A DNA stretch of 64,000 nt, taken from Gamsiella multidivaricata (lineage: Eukaryota; Mortierellomycota; Mortierellomycetes; Mortierellales; Mortierellaceae). Made by a program: the position numbers and the translations under genes. The DNA lies in assembly GCF_025024155.1 (NCBI RefSeq), contig NW_026251755.1, forward strand, positions 248,001 to 312,000, read 5' to 3'. The notes below the pieces were generated by a model. It made no database searches and had not been told where the DNA came from. It saw nothing but the letters and a program-made list of their open reading frames with translations. Below, in pieces: positions 21,420 to 34,124 of the stretch; the stretch's first letter is position 1, and every line of letters begins with the position of its first letter.

Positions 21420-22324
21420 ACAGAACAAAGAATGAAGCCGAGGTTCAGGGGAGCAGCATCAGCATGGACAAGCTGGCTGGTCCAGCATGCTACATATTTC
21501 TGATGGTTGCTTTTTTTTTAGAGACGTCGCTTTGCGCTTTGTGCTGCAATGAAGAAGAAAATAATGAAAAATAGAATTAAAAAGCCTTAATGCACCCGTC
21601 GCTTATAAGTTTTTCACATGTAGACTTTAAATTTTAGTTTGGAAGTTCGACTCTCCTTTCCTCTCCTTGCTGCCCTTTATTGAACCCCTCTTAACCTCCT
21701 CTCTTTTGTATCCTTCTCCGCCTACATTTGTCTTCCTCCTCCTAGTTTTTTTTCTCTAACTCTTCTTTAACTCCCATCCGGCCCTGACACGCATTGTTGG
21801 ACATTTACATCTTTGCGCCGAGGTGAGGGCAGTAGCCCCAGAAGTTCACATTCTCCGACTTCTCATCCCCTGTACCGTGCACTTTGGCCCCAAAAGATCA
21901 TGAGACCAATGATCTTTTTTGAGAGCGATTGCCTCTTGTGTACTCCGGCGCAGCCGGAATGTGAGTAAATATTTTGTATTACCAAGCTGCAATTAAGCAC
22001 AAAGTGTAAAAAAAGTTACGCCCTTGCTCTCCGGCCCTCCCATCAAAATAGAAATTGTCCGCATCTTCTCCTTCTCAACGCTGACAGTCTTCCTAATTAT
22101 CTCAACGGGATGCCTCACTAGCACTTGGTCATCCATTAAATGATAAAGCTGAATCCTGATGTTCAGGGCTTTATCATCGACAATCTAAAATCCGGTATGT
22201 GCGCCAGGCTTATACTCATTTCTCAGTCGAACAAAGAGAAGCTCAGGGACCAGGACAGGCTCATCAATGAGTTATTCAAGTGCAGAGAAGACGACCCTTT
22301 CATATGAGATTGCATGATATTTGA
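21420..22324. other. CotH 3' region and degraded left part of a Tc1/mariner element
   Basis: The first 200 bp are AT-rich with AATAAA-like signals. Around 22005-22050, GTGTAAAAAAAGTTACGCCC resembles Tc1-type terminal sequence, with degraded frames after it. The element boundary cannot be fixed by eye. Confidence 0.35.
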
Positions 22325-22645
22325 CGGCTAGGATTTATCTATCAAGTGCAAGGAACAATGGGTGCTGAGCTGCATATCGAGATTCTAGAGGAGTGTGATC
22401 CATTGAATCAAGAGCAGTACACGGTCGGATCTCAGGATACGATCTTAGAGCCAGATAATGATTTCCGACATACCTTGAGAGCGGCTAAAAGATTTCTTAG
22501 TAACGAAAAATACGGCTTTCTCTTTTGGCCCACCAACTCTCCAGACTGAAATCCAATAGAACGCCTCTGGGAACACCATAAGAAAGAACTGACCAAATAC
22601 AGTAAGTCCCCTGAGGTATGAATGAACTACAGGAACGAATGCAGG
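22325..22645 (+). pseudogene. Tc1/mariner DDE transposase remnant
   Basis: The plus-strand frame reads QGTMGAELHIEILEE, then DFRHTLRAAKRFL, then WPTNSPD followed by TGA at 22547-22549 and NPIERLWEHHKKEL in the same frame. This matches the classic C-terminal block of Tc1/mariner transposases (DNxxxHxx, WPxxSPDxNPIExxW). The in-frame stop and the lack of an intact N-terminal half show that it is dead. Confidence 0.85.
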
Positions 22646-23055
22646 TCGAATAGGACAAATTTCCCGCTTCCTTGTGCCGGATCCTAACTGATACCCTGCC
22701 ACGAGAGGTCCAAGCTCTAAAGCTCCACAATAGAGAGTACATAGGACATTAAGAACATTTATGTGGTACTGAAGTAATACAATTATGGGATACGAAAATG
22801 GAGAGCCGGGAAGTGAGTAGACGACATGACACGCTTTTTTCATTTGTAGCTTCAGCAATATTGTGCAACATAATAGCAAACTAGAATGCTTAGCTCTCCG
22901 GAAGGTATATACCTACTTGGTAAACTTTCATGATGGCAGCGCTAGCCTATGAGAAGTATTAGGGTAGAGATATGAGAAATCAGGAAACATTTACTCACTT
23001 TTTATAGTTAATATATCACGGTGTAGGCGACACCTATTGGGGAAGTCAATTGACA

Positions 23056-23280
23056 TAGTGGTGTACTTGGATGTCGTTCACGAATGTGTTCGCGCTTGTT
23101 GGGATTAATATAGCATGGATCGGACGAAATTTATTTCCCAGCAGGACAATGCCAAGGCCCATAGAGGCATAGTCAAGAAGTTCCAGGATCACACTATGCA
23201 TCGTCGCATTCTTGGCCACCCATTCATGTAAGGTACGGCGGCCTTTTACCAACGTTAAAGGACATCTCATCTAAAGAGCC
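23056..23280 (+). pseudogene. Second DDE transposase fragment
   Basis: The plus strand reads KFISQQDNAKAHRGIVKKFQ at about 23125-23184, the D-N-A-x-x-H block around the second catalytic Asp of Tc1/mariner-like transposases. It is broken by stops on both sides (for example after the HPF segment near 23230). The copy is distinct from the fragment at 22325-22645. Confidence 0.7.
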
Positions 23281-23477
23281 TGGATGTCAAGCAACACCTG
23301 GATTTCCATCAAAATCGTTAGCACGTCCCTCGAGGCAAAGAAGACCTAGGCCACCCAACAGAGGAAGGTACTTGCGTGACCTCATGCCACTCACGCGGGC
23401 AATGTTAATGGATGCGCTGCCTTTTTTTTTGTTTGTTCTCTCATCTTTGCTGCCTTCTGCATACTCCCATACTGCGC

Positions 23478-23651
23478 ATGGCATACGCGATGATCATTTT
23501 CATCGAGACACTCACGGGCAAAACAACTAAACTAGATATTAGCTCAACCATCACAGTTCAACATATCAAGGGCTTACTCAGAATCAGCGCCGGTAAGGAG
23601 GTACAGAGCAGTGCGCTGACATATCATGATGGCAACACTGCAAGGGAATAA
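23478..23651 (+). pseudogene. Decayed ubiquitin-like gene fragment
   Basis: The frame MAYAMIIFIETLTGKTTKLD aligns with the ubiquitin N terminus (MQIFVKTLTGKT), and continues with an equivalent of the first helix (TVQHIKGLL) and a following strand ending LTYHDGNT. A TAA stop at 23649-23651 cuts it before the region equivalent to the C-terminal Gly-Gly tail; the frame continues beyond with TLFQILTL. No promoter or full fold is left, so a dead copy is most likely. A short diverged Ubl gene is the alternative. Confidence 0.6.
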
Positions 23652-24521
23652 ACTCTCTTTCAAATCCTCACACTTTGTAGCGATCGAAAGGCGGATGGAG
23701 CAGAAATACGTAGCAACCAGGATCAAGTCGATAAGTATACCAGACCTAGCCTATGAGATAAAAGTAGCGCTGCCTTTAGGAATGGTGATTTTTTGTCATC
23801 TCTGTATCTGCTTTTTTATACTATTATAATCCTTGGCTGTGCTACTCGGCATTACACAGCACGAATACACGAATACACGAATAATCATTGGGGTGCTCGA
23901 AACGGCAGCTCCTGAGTTGCCCTAATGACTACAAATCCACGCTATCCCTCATGGTACGAGACTGAAAGTAATTATTCACTCGTTGCTTTCATTTAAAAAA
24001 AAGAAATTACAATTTAAGACATGGTAAAGATGGTGTGTGTGTGTGTGTGTGTGGTGGATGGGGCGAGCGATGACTAGCCATTAAAAAAACTAGGGCCGTT
24101 TTGTGTTGCTTTGTTGTTGCAACCCTTTTTTTTGTTTATCTTACGCCAAACGTGGTGCATCAATCTCATTATGCAAAAAAAATTGGACAGCATAGGCCAA
24201 TCAATTGGTGCTCATCTGAATCGTTGTTACACAGGCTGCTGTTAAAATGAGTATGTTGTGCTGCAGTATTCATCAGAGCAAACTTCATCGCAACAAACAC
24301 ACGCTGACATTGACAGACGGAGTGGCGAGGGTTTCGATGATGATAGTAGCATGGATGCTCTTGGCGAAGGTGCGGTATAAAAAAAAATAGAATAAAAAAA
24401 TAACACAGTCAAATGATCCTTGTCCCCCTCTTTGCCCTCTATCCTCCGCTCCCTCACTCTCCAACCGTCCCTTCCCTCGACTTCAAGCTTCGTTTGCCAA
24501 GAAAAGAGAAATAAACGTCCA
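23652..24521. other. Intergenic upstream of paralogue 2
   Basis: About 870 bp without a supported gene. It contains a GT microsatellite at about 24033-24052 and a pyrimidine-rich stretch (24420-24480) just before the ATG of the downstream gene. Confidence 0.45.
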
Positions 24522-27403
24522 ATGGCCCACAGCATCGAGCGACAGCAGTTCTTGTCCGGTGCCGACCTTTTTGAGGCACCCGTTGTCCCAGGGAATGTGC
24601 TCACACAAGGCAGAGCATATGTTTTGTTGGACGATATCAAGAATAAGGCCCCAAGCGCAACCAGTTTTAGACGTGGAAAGCGGATAGTAAATTATATGAC
24701 TGATTCCGCAGGCAAGAGGTGTGGCAATAATAATAACAATAATGCCGATTACCTCATCTGCTGAACATTTCAAGAACACAATGGACCCTAATATATTACC
24801 TTGAACGTGATAGCATACTCCCTCTTCGGATAGAGCACCGGGCGGGCTCGACCATCGAGATCCTCAAAGCGCGCTCCCCTTGCGAGATTCCTCCGACTTA
24901 TTTCTCCAAAGAGATTGCACCTCAACGTAGGAGTACCGAGGAAGAAGTAGTCAAACGAAAGCTCGTTATTCTGGAACCTAGGGTCTCTGGCGATGTTAAC
25001 AGTCAGATCAGATCCTCGGTCCATATCTACGAGTCTTTCATGCAATGCATCCAGGGCGGCGAGACCGCGCAAGCCAATGCGCTGAGGAATGACTTTCAAG
25101 ACCACTTCCTAATGCTCCTGGAAATGATGTCCAAGGACCATAAACTGAAGAAGAAGATGTTCAGAATGCAGCAAACCATGCTCGACATGCAGCAGATCTT
25201 ACTTGACACACAACAGGCCATGAAAGACATGCAGCAACAGACACTTGAACGGCTAGCCATCATCCAGAGTCGCGCGCAGGATATCTTGAACCAAAGCTAT
25301 GACCTGTACGAATGTCCCGTCCCCCGACTGTTCATCATCCTGCCCAAAGACGACGATGGCTCACATGGAGATCCCACGAATTTAGTGCACAATCAGTTTC
25401 GGCTCTACTTTTTGTGCGAGTGCGGTGAGCACACGAAACCGACACAGAGCAAGAACAGCAGCACGACCAATATCCCGCACCATATCCATATGGCCAAGCA
25501 TGCAGGATACGATATCGATAAGCCCGCTGAGTTCTTTAGAGAGTATGGTTCGTATGTGCTCAGTTTGTTGCACATGCTGAAGTACGGCATTTCCGCTGCA
25601 GGATTCACGGTCCCAGCATTGGCACCGCGCTGGGATAACAACGATGATCACAGCTCTGGGGCAAGGATCACGCAGGCGATCGAACACTTGGAGCATTTGT
25701 CAAGCAGGGGAGAGTTTTCGGATTCTAGTACAAGGAGCGAGCCGCACCGTCAATATTCTGTGGAGGACCTGCCATCAGCCGAGAGTGTAGATCTAGGACG
25801 ATTGCGCCAGTATTTGAAGAGCGACGGCACTGGGGAGGCCCTGGGGAACCTGCATCGGATGGTAACAGGAGAGCGTCGCGTTCAATGGGTGTGTGTAGAC
25901 CATTTTCGAGAAGCACACAATGCCATGGCAATTAGGGATCTGTCCGAGCTGGTTCAGGTCAACTGCGGGACCTTTGAGGAGCGTCTCGGTCGCGTGAAGA
26001 TCTCTTTGTCGTCCAGTGTGATCGCATGCCAGTTCTATAAGGTAATGGAGCGGGCCAAGATTGTCCTCGAGTTCGCCGTCGTGCTCAAGTGGGAGGTTTC
26101 CGTGAACGATCTTAAGGCGCTACAGCAGGCCGTTTACAACTCGAATATCGCAAGCCTGAACCTCACCTGCGTCGCGCCCAATGCAGCCTCGGATTTTCTC
26201 AGCCGCAAGAAGAGATCCGATCCGCTTTGGGAAATTATGATGGGCTCAAAACTACACTCGTTTATCTTGAACGATTACAGGGGTTTTTTCTCTAGCGTCG
26301 GCATCCCTGCAAGGACGAACAACCTTCGCACGCTGAAGATCTTTGAGCACGTCGACTGGAAGAAGGAAGGCGCCAGGGTGATCGGACTTCTCCGCCAATG
26401 TCCTCGATTAACAGACCTCCATCTCGGGTGCACGAACGCTGAGGACGCATATACATCTATCATGAAGACCACGACGGGATTCTGTCCTCTGGAACAGCTC
26501 GCTTTGGACGGAGGTGTCAACAATGGTCTGCTTGTACGGTTCAGAAGACGAAATCCGGTATGGATGGATTTGTTGTTAACGAATCCATCCAGCCAACTAC
26601 TGGTTGCTGCACAGGGACTCCGGAATCTACATCTACGGCTTCTCTCACAAGCAGAAATCAACGCCAAACTGCTAGAGGACATTATCAGCAAGAACCCGAC
26701 CCTCCACAGGCTGACGATACAGTGTGCCGTTTCAGATTTTCAGCGGATACTGATGGTCGTGAAGGAAACTGTCTCGATGAGCAGCTCCAGCGCCCTGACA
26801 ATCCTTAGTCTTTACAGCAACCGGAACCAATTGTTCGCGAAGAACCTACAGGATGAAGCCTCTGCGACACTAGAGCTCATGTCTACGTCCGTGTCCGCCG
26901 AGACTCTCAGTTTGCTCCTGAAGGTGCATGGTCCCCGGCTAACGAGGCTACGGATTAATGAGGAATCGATCAAGTGCCTGTCGACCTTGGGCAAAGCCCT
27001 GCAGAATTCGGGCTCGATCCTCAACCGTCTCGAAATCGCAAGCACGTACATAAGCGCAAGCGCCCTCAACGACCTGCGGCTGATCTTGCGGTGCTCTAGA
27101 TCGACCCTGTCGGTCCTGACAATCACGGTCTACTCACCCTGGGATGGGTCCAGAGGGACCTCTGATCTGAGTGATTTCATTGTTGAGTTCGACTCGCTAT
27201 GGACAGAGATCATTGTGGGGATAGCAGAGGTGGGTGGATGGAAGACAAATCTCAAGTTACGCGGATTCAAGGGTCCAGACAAGCTGTTCACGTTAGTACC
27301 GTCTTTTGTGCAGAGGATCAACAGGCTGGAGTCACATCTAGGAATACTTTCGATGGAACATATCTCAAAGCTGCACACCTTTCCCAAGGGGCTAGCGGCG
27401 TGA
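24522..27403 (+). CDS. Large multidomain protein, paralogue 2 (N-domain, coiled coil, FRLYFLCECG domain, LRR-like tail)
   Basis: Exons 24522-24718 and 24814-27403 join as AG|C into 928 aa. The N-domain at about 1-100 includes GRAYVLLDDIKNKAPSA and LPLRIEHRAGSTIEIL, colinear with paralogue 1. A strong coiled coil lies at about 164-225 with repeats of MQQ-x-L/M-x-D (FRMQQTMLDMQQILLDTQQA). Then come RLFIILPK (237), FRLYFLCECGEHTK (260), NIPHHIHMAKHAGYDI and LLHMLKYG (to about 320). The C-terminal half (about 478-928) is leucine-rich with irregular repeats. The ATG at 24522 is chosen because the conserved N-domain starts shortly after it; an upstream in-frame ATG-like extension looks like leader. 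No transmembrane segment or signal peptide is seen. Function unknown. Confidence 0.82.
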
Positions 27404-27875
27404 AAAAAATGGACGAGGAAGGAGGGAGGGGACGAGAGGAGGACGGAGGAGCACTCTATGAATGAAATAGGAAAACTAGAGCTAGGACAGAACCGCTGGA
27501 AATGCAGATTATGAAATAAATGCCATGAGAGGTACGCATAGCTGCTGCGCCCGACGTCTAAGATTCACTCCGCGTTTTAAATTTGAGCCTGTCGCTTTAC
27601 TTTAACGAGTGCAGGGATATGAAGTAAATAGATAATAAACTAAGGACATCTAGACGATGCTACCGAGACGCCCTGTGAGCCATGGGGGTATGTCCTTTAA
27701 CGCCTGCACCATCCGTCGAGGGCTCGCGTCCGGGCTCTTTGGTATATGCGCGCGTACATGGTTGCTGAAGAAACACAGTTATAAACAAGATAACAAGAAA
27801 CACAGTTATAAACAAGATAACAAAAATCAGTACCCACGTCGATTGTTGCAACAACCTCTTGAAGGATCGCTTCAC
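27404..27875. other. Convergent intergenic region with a 27-bp duplication
   Basis: Lies between the stops of paralogue 2 and MED23. It contains AATAAA-type signals near 27515 and 27635, and a perfect 27-bp direct duplication at 27768-27821. No gene is seen. Confidence 0.5.
27768..27821 (+). repeat. 27-bp direct tandem duplication
   Basis: Two identical adjacent copies (27768-27794 and 27795-27821) beginning AAGAAACACAGTTATAAACA. They lie in the 3' region shared by two convergent genes. Confidence 0.9.
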
Positions 27876-30800
27876 TTACATAAAATCGATGACTTGTTCG
27901 AGTGTGCTCAATCCCGGTCGTGCAGCAGCGTCCATCGAGGTCACAACCAACGCTAATAACTCAACTAGTACTACCAAGAAATGTCCTGTCGCGCCACCAA
28001 TCTGAACTTTCTCAAAGCGGTGTACCAGGGGACCGATCAGAGCACAGATAAATAGCAGCTGGACATCGGTACGGACACTCTGGTTCTTCTTCATCTTGAC
28101 CTGGCCATTCTCCAAGGGATTAATTCCATTCTCCTGCTGGGCATCCAGGGTACCCTCATTGCGTAGGCTGTCATGCTGACTATTGAAACGGATCAGTCCA
28201 TCGCCATAGTTCGCTAGACTTGACCCCGTTGGCGGAGCCAAACTCGTGCCTTGGCTCCAGTCCTCTAGACATTTGACTACCCTGAGGAGGATATCGGCTG
28301 ATGAATAATGCGCGACCGCATGGAAGAACGTCAGGAACGAATTGGGCATATTAGTCCGGTAGTTGTTGCGGTTATCTGCGTAACTGCTGAAGATAGACGA
28401 GAGCAGCATATCTTGTGCGGTCGTCCGTGTAGAAGGAGGCGGCGAAGAAGAAAGTGTAGGGTCCACATTGCCACCCTCCACCTTGATGCTCCCTGGCGCC
28501 CCAGTTGCTAATTGAAATGTTGACGCAGTGGGTTCTCGTCCATTGTAAGTTGTATAAACGTCTGCTATCGATGCGGCATCCGATTTTACAGGCAATGTGG
28601 AGGCCTGTAGCAACGTCTCATCCGTCCGCGCAAAAGTGTCCACCTCGATGAAGAACAGGTTCATGTGATCTGTAGGCAATGCTGAGAGCAGAAGACCTGC
28701 GGCATGAATCACTCTTGCCTCGGGCACGATTCTCGAGGCTGCGCCGGAGGTGGTGGAAGTAGCAGACGTAGAGGCACTTAAGGATGGTATGGAAATTGGA
28801 GCGACAGTGCGTTTTGCCAGAACTAGACCCAACAAGTGAACCATGAATTTTTCTTTTGAGATCGGGGCAGCCAAGGCTTCAATCACTGCAACGTACAATC
28901 CCTGGGTGGCCGGGTTCGATATCTCACGATACTGCCGCTCTGGCATTCTGGAGTCCGCCTTGTATCCACACTCCTTGGGGTCCATGCTCACGGCCAGCTT
29001 CCGACAGATCTCGTGTACGTAATGCTCGTCGAACAGATCTTCTGACCGGTTTATCTCCTGAACATAATCCGTTAACACCGGCGAAAGCTCCACTTGCTTA
29101 AAGTCCAGTAACTTGAGCAGGGCCTTAGTCACGCGAGGGTCTCTCAACGTGGGCGACTCGTAATAGTAAAGGAGCGTATCGCGCACGAAACCAATGGGTG
29201 TGTTGTGGTACAGGTATAGGCAACCGAACTTTTCCAGGAAGATGACCAAGATGTCCGTCATCTGGTACTCAATAAACCGACCGATGATCATGTCAAAAAT
29301 ATTGAGTAAACGCAAAAGGACATTGTTGTAGCTGACCAAGAGCGGCATCTCCAGAGGCGGATTGATGGGGTTGGTGCCGCTCCTGACCTCGTGTGCCTCA
29401 AAACCGAAGTATTCTGGATAGCGTGCAAGATAGCTTTGCAGTTTGTCGTAATACGCATCTTCCTCCCATGGACGAGGGCTGATACCGATCGAAGTCCAGT
29501 GCGAGATGCGGTTAGACAGTTCTGCGGAGTTGACGGTCATCTGTATCAGAATCTTGAGCGCCAGATCTCCAGAGCGGGCCGGGTGGCCCGTCATGAGTGC
29601 CATCAAGGTGTGCTCAATCGATAGAAGTTGATATTTCCAGACGAGCTCCTCAAAGACGCGAACAACAAAGTCGATCGACCCTGTGGCATTCGGATTCTTG
29701 GGATCCAGTTTCCAGAGCGCATAGTCGATCAATTGCTGGGTATAGGTCGACATGTGCGAGGGTGGGAACTGAAGCATGACCGCGCGAATATCCTCCAACA
29801 TCGTCTCCGAGATTTGTTGATGGATAATAATGATTTCCCAGAAGACACAAAGGAAGAATGGATGGTTCGCCATGTCCGAATAATGGCTCAGCAAATAGGT
29901 GTTGGGCTCTGTACCCTTGGGGACCAAGAGGACGTTGTGAACTGAAGTCCCCTCCAGCAAGGTTGACACCTCCTGTTCTGTAACCGCTCCAGGAATACCC
30001 TTCGGAGCTCCCGACTGCTCCTGTGTCCTGTAAAAGTCTCGAACCAGTTCTGGGAAGAACGCCAGGATCTCCTCGGTCCATATGATGGGATGCTTGTGTA
30101 AAATCTGGAGAATCTCTGTGATGATGCCCAGAGGCGCGTCGCCCTGACCCCTGAGCTTGATAACGCGGGCAATAGTCATAACAGCGCGGCGAGCCAGGGC
30201 CTCCGATTCCTCGAACCAATACGGCCGCTCCCTCTTGTTGTCGACAAGCGATCGTAGGAACTTATGGCTGGTCTGTATGCTGAGGGCGCTGTGGTTACAA
30301 GTCTCAACAATGTTGTACAGAGCGCGGTGTTTGGCCAGGGACAAAGCAAACTTCATGTAATGAAGCAAATGAGCGCAGGTAGCCGTGAACTTGAGAGGTC
30401 GGATCAGACGGAAATTGAGTAGCTGGAGGACAGTAAACTGCCAGCGAGTAATTTCCGCAGGTACTTCGGCCATCGTTTTGGACAGTCTGTCGTACCGCCT
30501 TAGCTTGTCGAACAACACCTTGATAACGGGTTCCACTGAACATGGAGTGCTCAGGAGCAACTTGTAAACGACATCCATGACATATGGCGACACAAACTTG
30601 ACCTGAGGTGGAGGATCGCCGTGGAATCGTGGCCCCTGCTCTCCATCCAGCATCATCTTGTAAATGAGTCCCAGCAGCCTAGAACGATAAAGGTCTATTA
30701 ATGTGCTGTCGACCTCATGGCTTTGGCAACATGATAGATTATCCTCTTATTCGCAACGCATACCTGTGTTTCGTGTCAATGTTGAGAACGTCCAAGAGCT

Positions 30801-33191
30801 TGTAGCTGAGCGTTCCGCCTTTTAAAAACATACCGAAAGCGTCCAGCTCAGGTTCCTTGCCTTGGTAGTTCGGCACAAGATAGATGAACAGCGTTCCTGC
30901 GACGATATGCTGCCTAAGCTGTGATTCCATTGCAATCTTGATATTCTCTTGTGTTGGGAGATTCGAGAGACAGGTCGAGTCCTGGACATTATTCTTGTAT
31001 TTGTTCAAGAAGTATGATTGTACGTTGTAGCAAATCTGCGAATAGTAGGGCCAGATTACAGCGAGCTTCGGGTGGCGAAACTTCATCATGGACCGGTCCC
31101 GGATATAGCTCTGTTGATGGCTGATGGCGCATTGAAGGGCAAGGTCGCGAAGGTAAAATCCATCCTTGGAGTTGACTTGGTCCTCATTATACAACCCGAT
31201 CAGCAGCCTGAAGAGATGCTCGTCACCGGCATAATCCTGTGGCAGCAACTTGTCCTTGCCTCCGACCTTCTCGATATGGATCAGCTGTAGTAAGAGAAAG
31301 ATCAGGGTGTTGTCCTTTTCGAGTTCTGGTGGGGTCTTGTCGGTTCCGGTGACCAATGCGAAGTAATCCGCGATCAAGTCCTCGTAAAGAACGGCGAATC
31401 CAGTCGGATAAATATTGGATATCTGCGATAGCTCAGAGCCGACAAACGCATACAGCTGGTCCGATAGCTCGATCAGTAATTCCATGAAGTCCAGATTGTC
31501 AGGAATCACCATATCAGGGTTAGCTGACACGGGGATGGTCATGTCCACCTGGCGCGGCTCATGGAAGCGGCTGTGACGCTGGACGCAACGAACAACGTCC
31601 CTTGTTTTGATAACTAACGATTCCCGCAAAGCAGATATGCCTGTAGGATTGTGTGGAAGTTGGCGGATCATGAAAAAAATTTCGTCCGAAGGAGCTCTCT
31701 GGTAGAGCAAATCGCCAAACAAACTGACATAGGTCGTCATATGTCCATCTCTCATCCCATCAGCCTAGAAAGCAAAATCGTCTCATGGTCAGTATACCTT
31801 CCCTTTGCACTGAGTTCGGATGAAAAGTTTGTGGTCGGTGACATACGTAGTCTGCTGCAAATAAAAGGTGTGTCGGCCTTTGAGAGAGGTTGGTGAATTC
31901 ATGCTGTCGGCTGACTTGTGAAATCAATGGCCAAGAAGCGTCTGGAGGCATGACGAGATGCGCCAGGTTTTGCCGCCGTCTTTGGAGATAATTCATGAAT
32001 CCCTCCAATGTCCAATGAATGACCACTCCAGGTGGAAATACTTGTGGTATCTATGAGGAAAGACACCATGAGTGCTTGGGATATATCATTATGGCGCCTC
32101 AATAGCTGAGGAAACCGAAGACTTTGATCCGAACGAAGACCTTCTTACCTCTCGAAGCAGATCGTAATACGTGGCATGGACGGTCTTTGTAGGCCCTGGA
32201 GCCTCAAGGAATACCTGAACAACCATAAGTCCTTTGGATGCACATTCCTGTTGTTCCTTATCGCAGTTCAACGGTAGAAGGTTGATTTTCTTCAGGAGCG
32301 AGGTAATGATCACTACGGCGGTTTCTGTGGGAATTGTCTCGCTATCGGGTTGCTGTAGACACCGCAAAATAAGCGACATAGTCCCGATCCATAGGAACTG
32401 ATTTGAGACATCCAGGTACTGCGTAAGTTGTATGAACGAGCGACTAAATGGGATGGACGATTTGATCCGATCGTACAGTGGCAACGTCGAGTTTGGGTGA
32501 AAGATGTTGTACAGTAGCGCAAGAAGTAACGCTGATTTGGCGGGCGACTGCAAAGAGCTGTGATATGCCTGAAAGAGATAGCTCAATGGCTCGTTCTAAG
32601 GTCAAAGGATAGCATTCGTAAGCGATTGGTTGACCCGATCGATCTGGCAACATGTTAATTGCAACGAGATGAATAGAGAAATGACGCACCACGTTATCAA
32701 TCGCCTTGCAGACCTTCAGGAACTCGGCAGCCAACGCGGAAAGACATTTGGAGTTGTCGGGATCCGCGAGATATTTCGACCATGACAGTGATGGATTCAA
32801 TCTCCTCTTTTTGGATGCGGGTGCCCGGAAGATACTGATGGTGCAATTGAAGAGCATGAAAACGCGTTAGCGAGACTCTTGGAGACAGACCCCTCATGCA
32901 TCTTTCGTTATCGTGCCTACCAGAAGAAGTTGTCCAAGTCTTCTGTGGATGTGGGTGATGGCGCCTAACAGTGGTATCGCGGACGGATGATGGTTAATAT
33001 CTTTTTGCTGCAGACAGGGAGACCCCACTGAGAGTGCTGTACCACTTCTCCTCACTTCAGCCATTCCAACTTGCGTCCCTCCATCAATGAGTGCTGTTCG
33101 CAATCGCGATCCTCCTTGTTCCTAGCGGATAAATTACCTTTGTGTCGGCCTCATTGAGGACCAGGTCGAGTTGAGCTGAGAACGCCTGCAT
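27876..33191 (-). CDS. MED23: Mediator complex subunit 23 homologue
   Basis: Seven exons in phase: 33138-33191, 32921-33007, 32690-32806 (its acceptor is the least certain), 32149-32595, 31847-32050, 30764-31764 and 27876-30678, giving about 1570 aa. The protein is a long alpha-helical repeat without catalytic motifs. The best matches to animal and plant MED23 are the blocks HPFFLCVFWEIIIIHQQI, VRVFEELVWKYQLLSIEHTL, and the FDMIIGRFIEYQ ... KFGCLYLYHNTPIGFV ... TLLYYYE region in the C-terminal half. MED23 is a tail subunit of the nuclear RNA polymerase II Mediator that receives activator signals. Ascomycete yeasts lack it, but it has been reported in early-diverging fungi. The N-terminal exons are short and low in similarity, and the start (ATG at 33191) is tentative. 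Confidence 0.8.
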
Positions 33192-33894
33192 AGCTGTTTC
33201 CCAAAGGTTGCCACTCGAGTGCCGCTGATTCGATCCTTGAGTGATGCTGAAACTGTGATGCAGACTAGTTGATGGGCGATAGACAGGGAGGCGACGCCAA
33301 TTCCACACTCTATTTCAGGATTCGTTTTGAGCTTGATTTTCTGTGGAGCACTCCGCAGAAGTATATTTTATGGATTTGGGAAGCGCATCCAGGAACGAGC
33401 GCATGGGTGCTTCAGCGAGTGATCCACCGTTTAGTTGCTCTTTCGCGTGTATACTATGGCATCGCACTTGGGAAAGAAAAATCCAGTTCTGTTGCGATGG
33501 GCTTGATCGCCCCTTTGGATCTTGGTCAAAGTTCCCCGATCTGTGACGCTCTTGGCATGCCTACTATCTACGGAAATAGCTCCATTTACTAGGGATACAG
33601 AGCTGATTGAGGCCCATACGGTCCTGATCAATTTTACCCCCGCCATTCTTTATAGTCAGCCTTATTGATTATAGGCGGCCAGCTTGTGAAAGCGAGTTCA
33701 ATAAAAAGCTTGGTTTATTCGACGACAAAACGCTTTCGCTGTTGAGCCTGATGGCAACACGTTTTGAACTGCTGAACGCGCAAGAGTATTTCTATTCACT
33801 GTACTGCAAGATGTTTTCAAGCAAACTGCATGTCAGGCCACAGCTCCTGTATATGTTCCTTCAGGGCCGCCTTCTTGGTATTGTTCTCTATCAC

Positions 33895-34124
33895 TTACAG
33901 TCCGATGATTAGCCGCCTCGAGCCTAGCATCTCCAGATTCTTCAGTATCTCCAGTTGGCCGAGTTCAAACCCCAAAGTGGACTCCAGCGTGTCCTCGATA
34001 GGTCCGGCGTATTGATAGTATTCTCTCCCTTCAAAGCACTGCCTGATGCTTTTTCTGCTTCAACAATTTGTCTAAGTCCATCTTGGGCTCCTGGAGCTTC
34101 ATGCAACATGATGAATACCGTCAT
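33895..34124 (-). pseudogene. Remnant of an LRR (F-box-type) protein C terminus
   Basis: In one minus-strand frame, LESTLGFELGQLEILKNLEM is followed by LGSRRLIIGL and a stop at 33895-33897. This is the kind of final leucine-rich repeat often seen at the C terminus of Mortierella F-box/LRR proteins. The upstream continuation is broken by stops and frame changes. Low to moderate confidence, based on pattern only. Confidence 0.35.

Noticed and set aside
20493..21428. 311-aa minus-strand frame
   Set aside because: Fully antisense to the CotH domain; no domain signal and codon-biased composition of a shadow frame.
24033..24052. GT repeat as a functional element
   Set aside because: Ordinary dinucleotide microsatellite; nothing beyond simple repeat.
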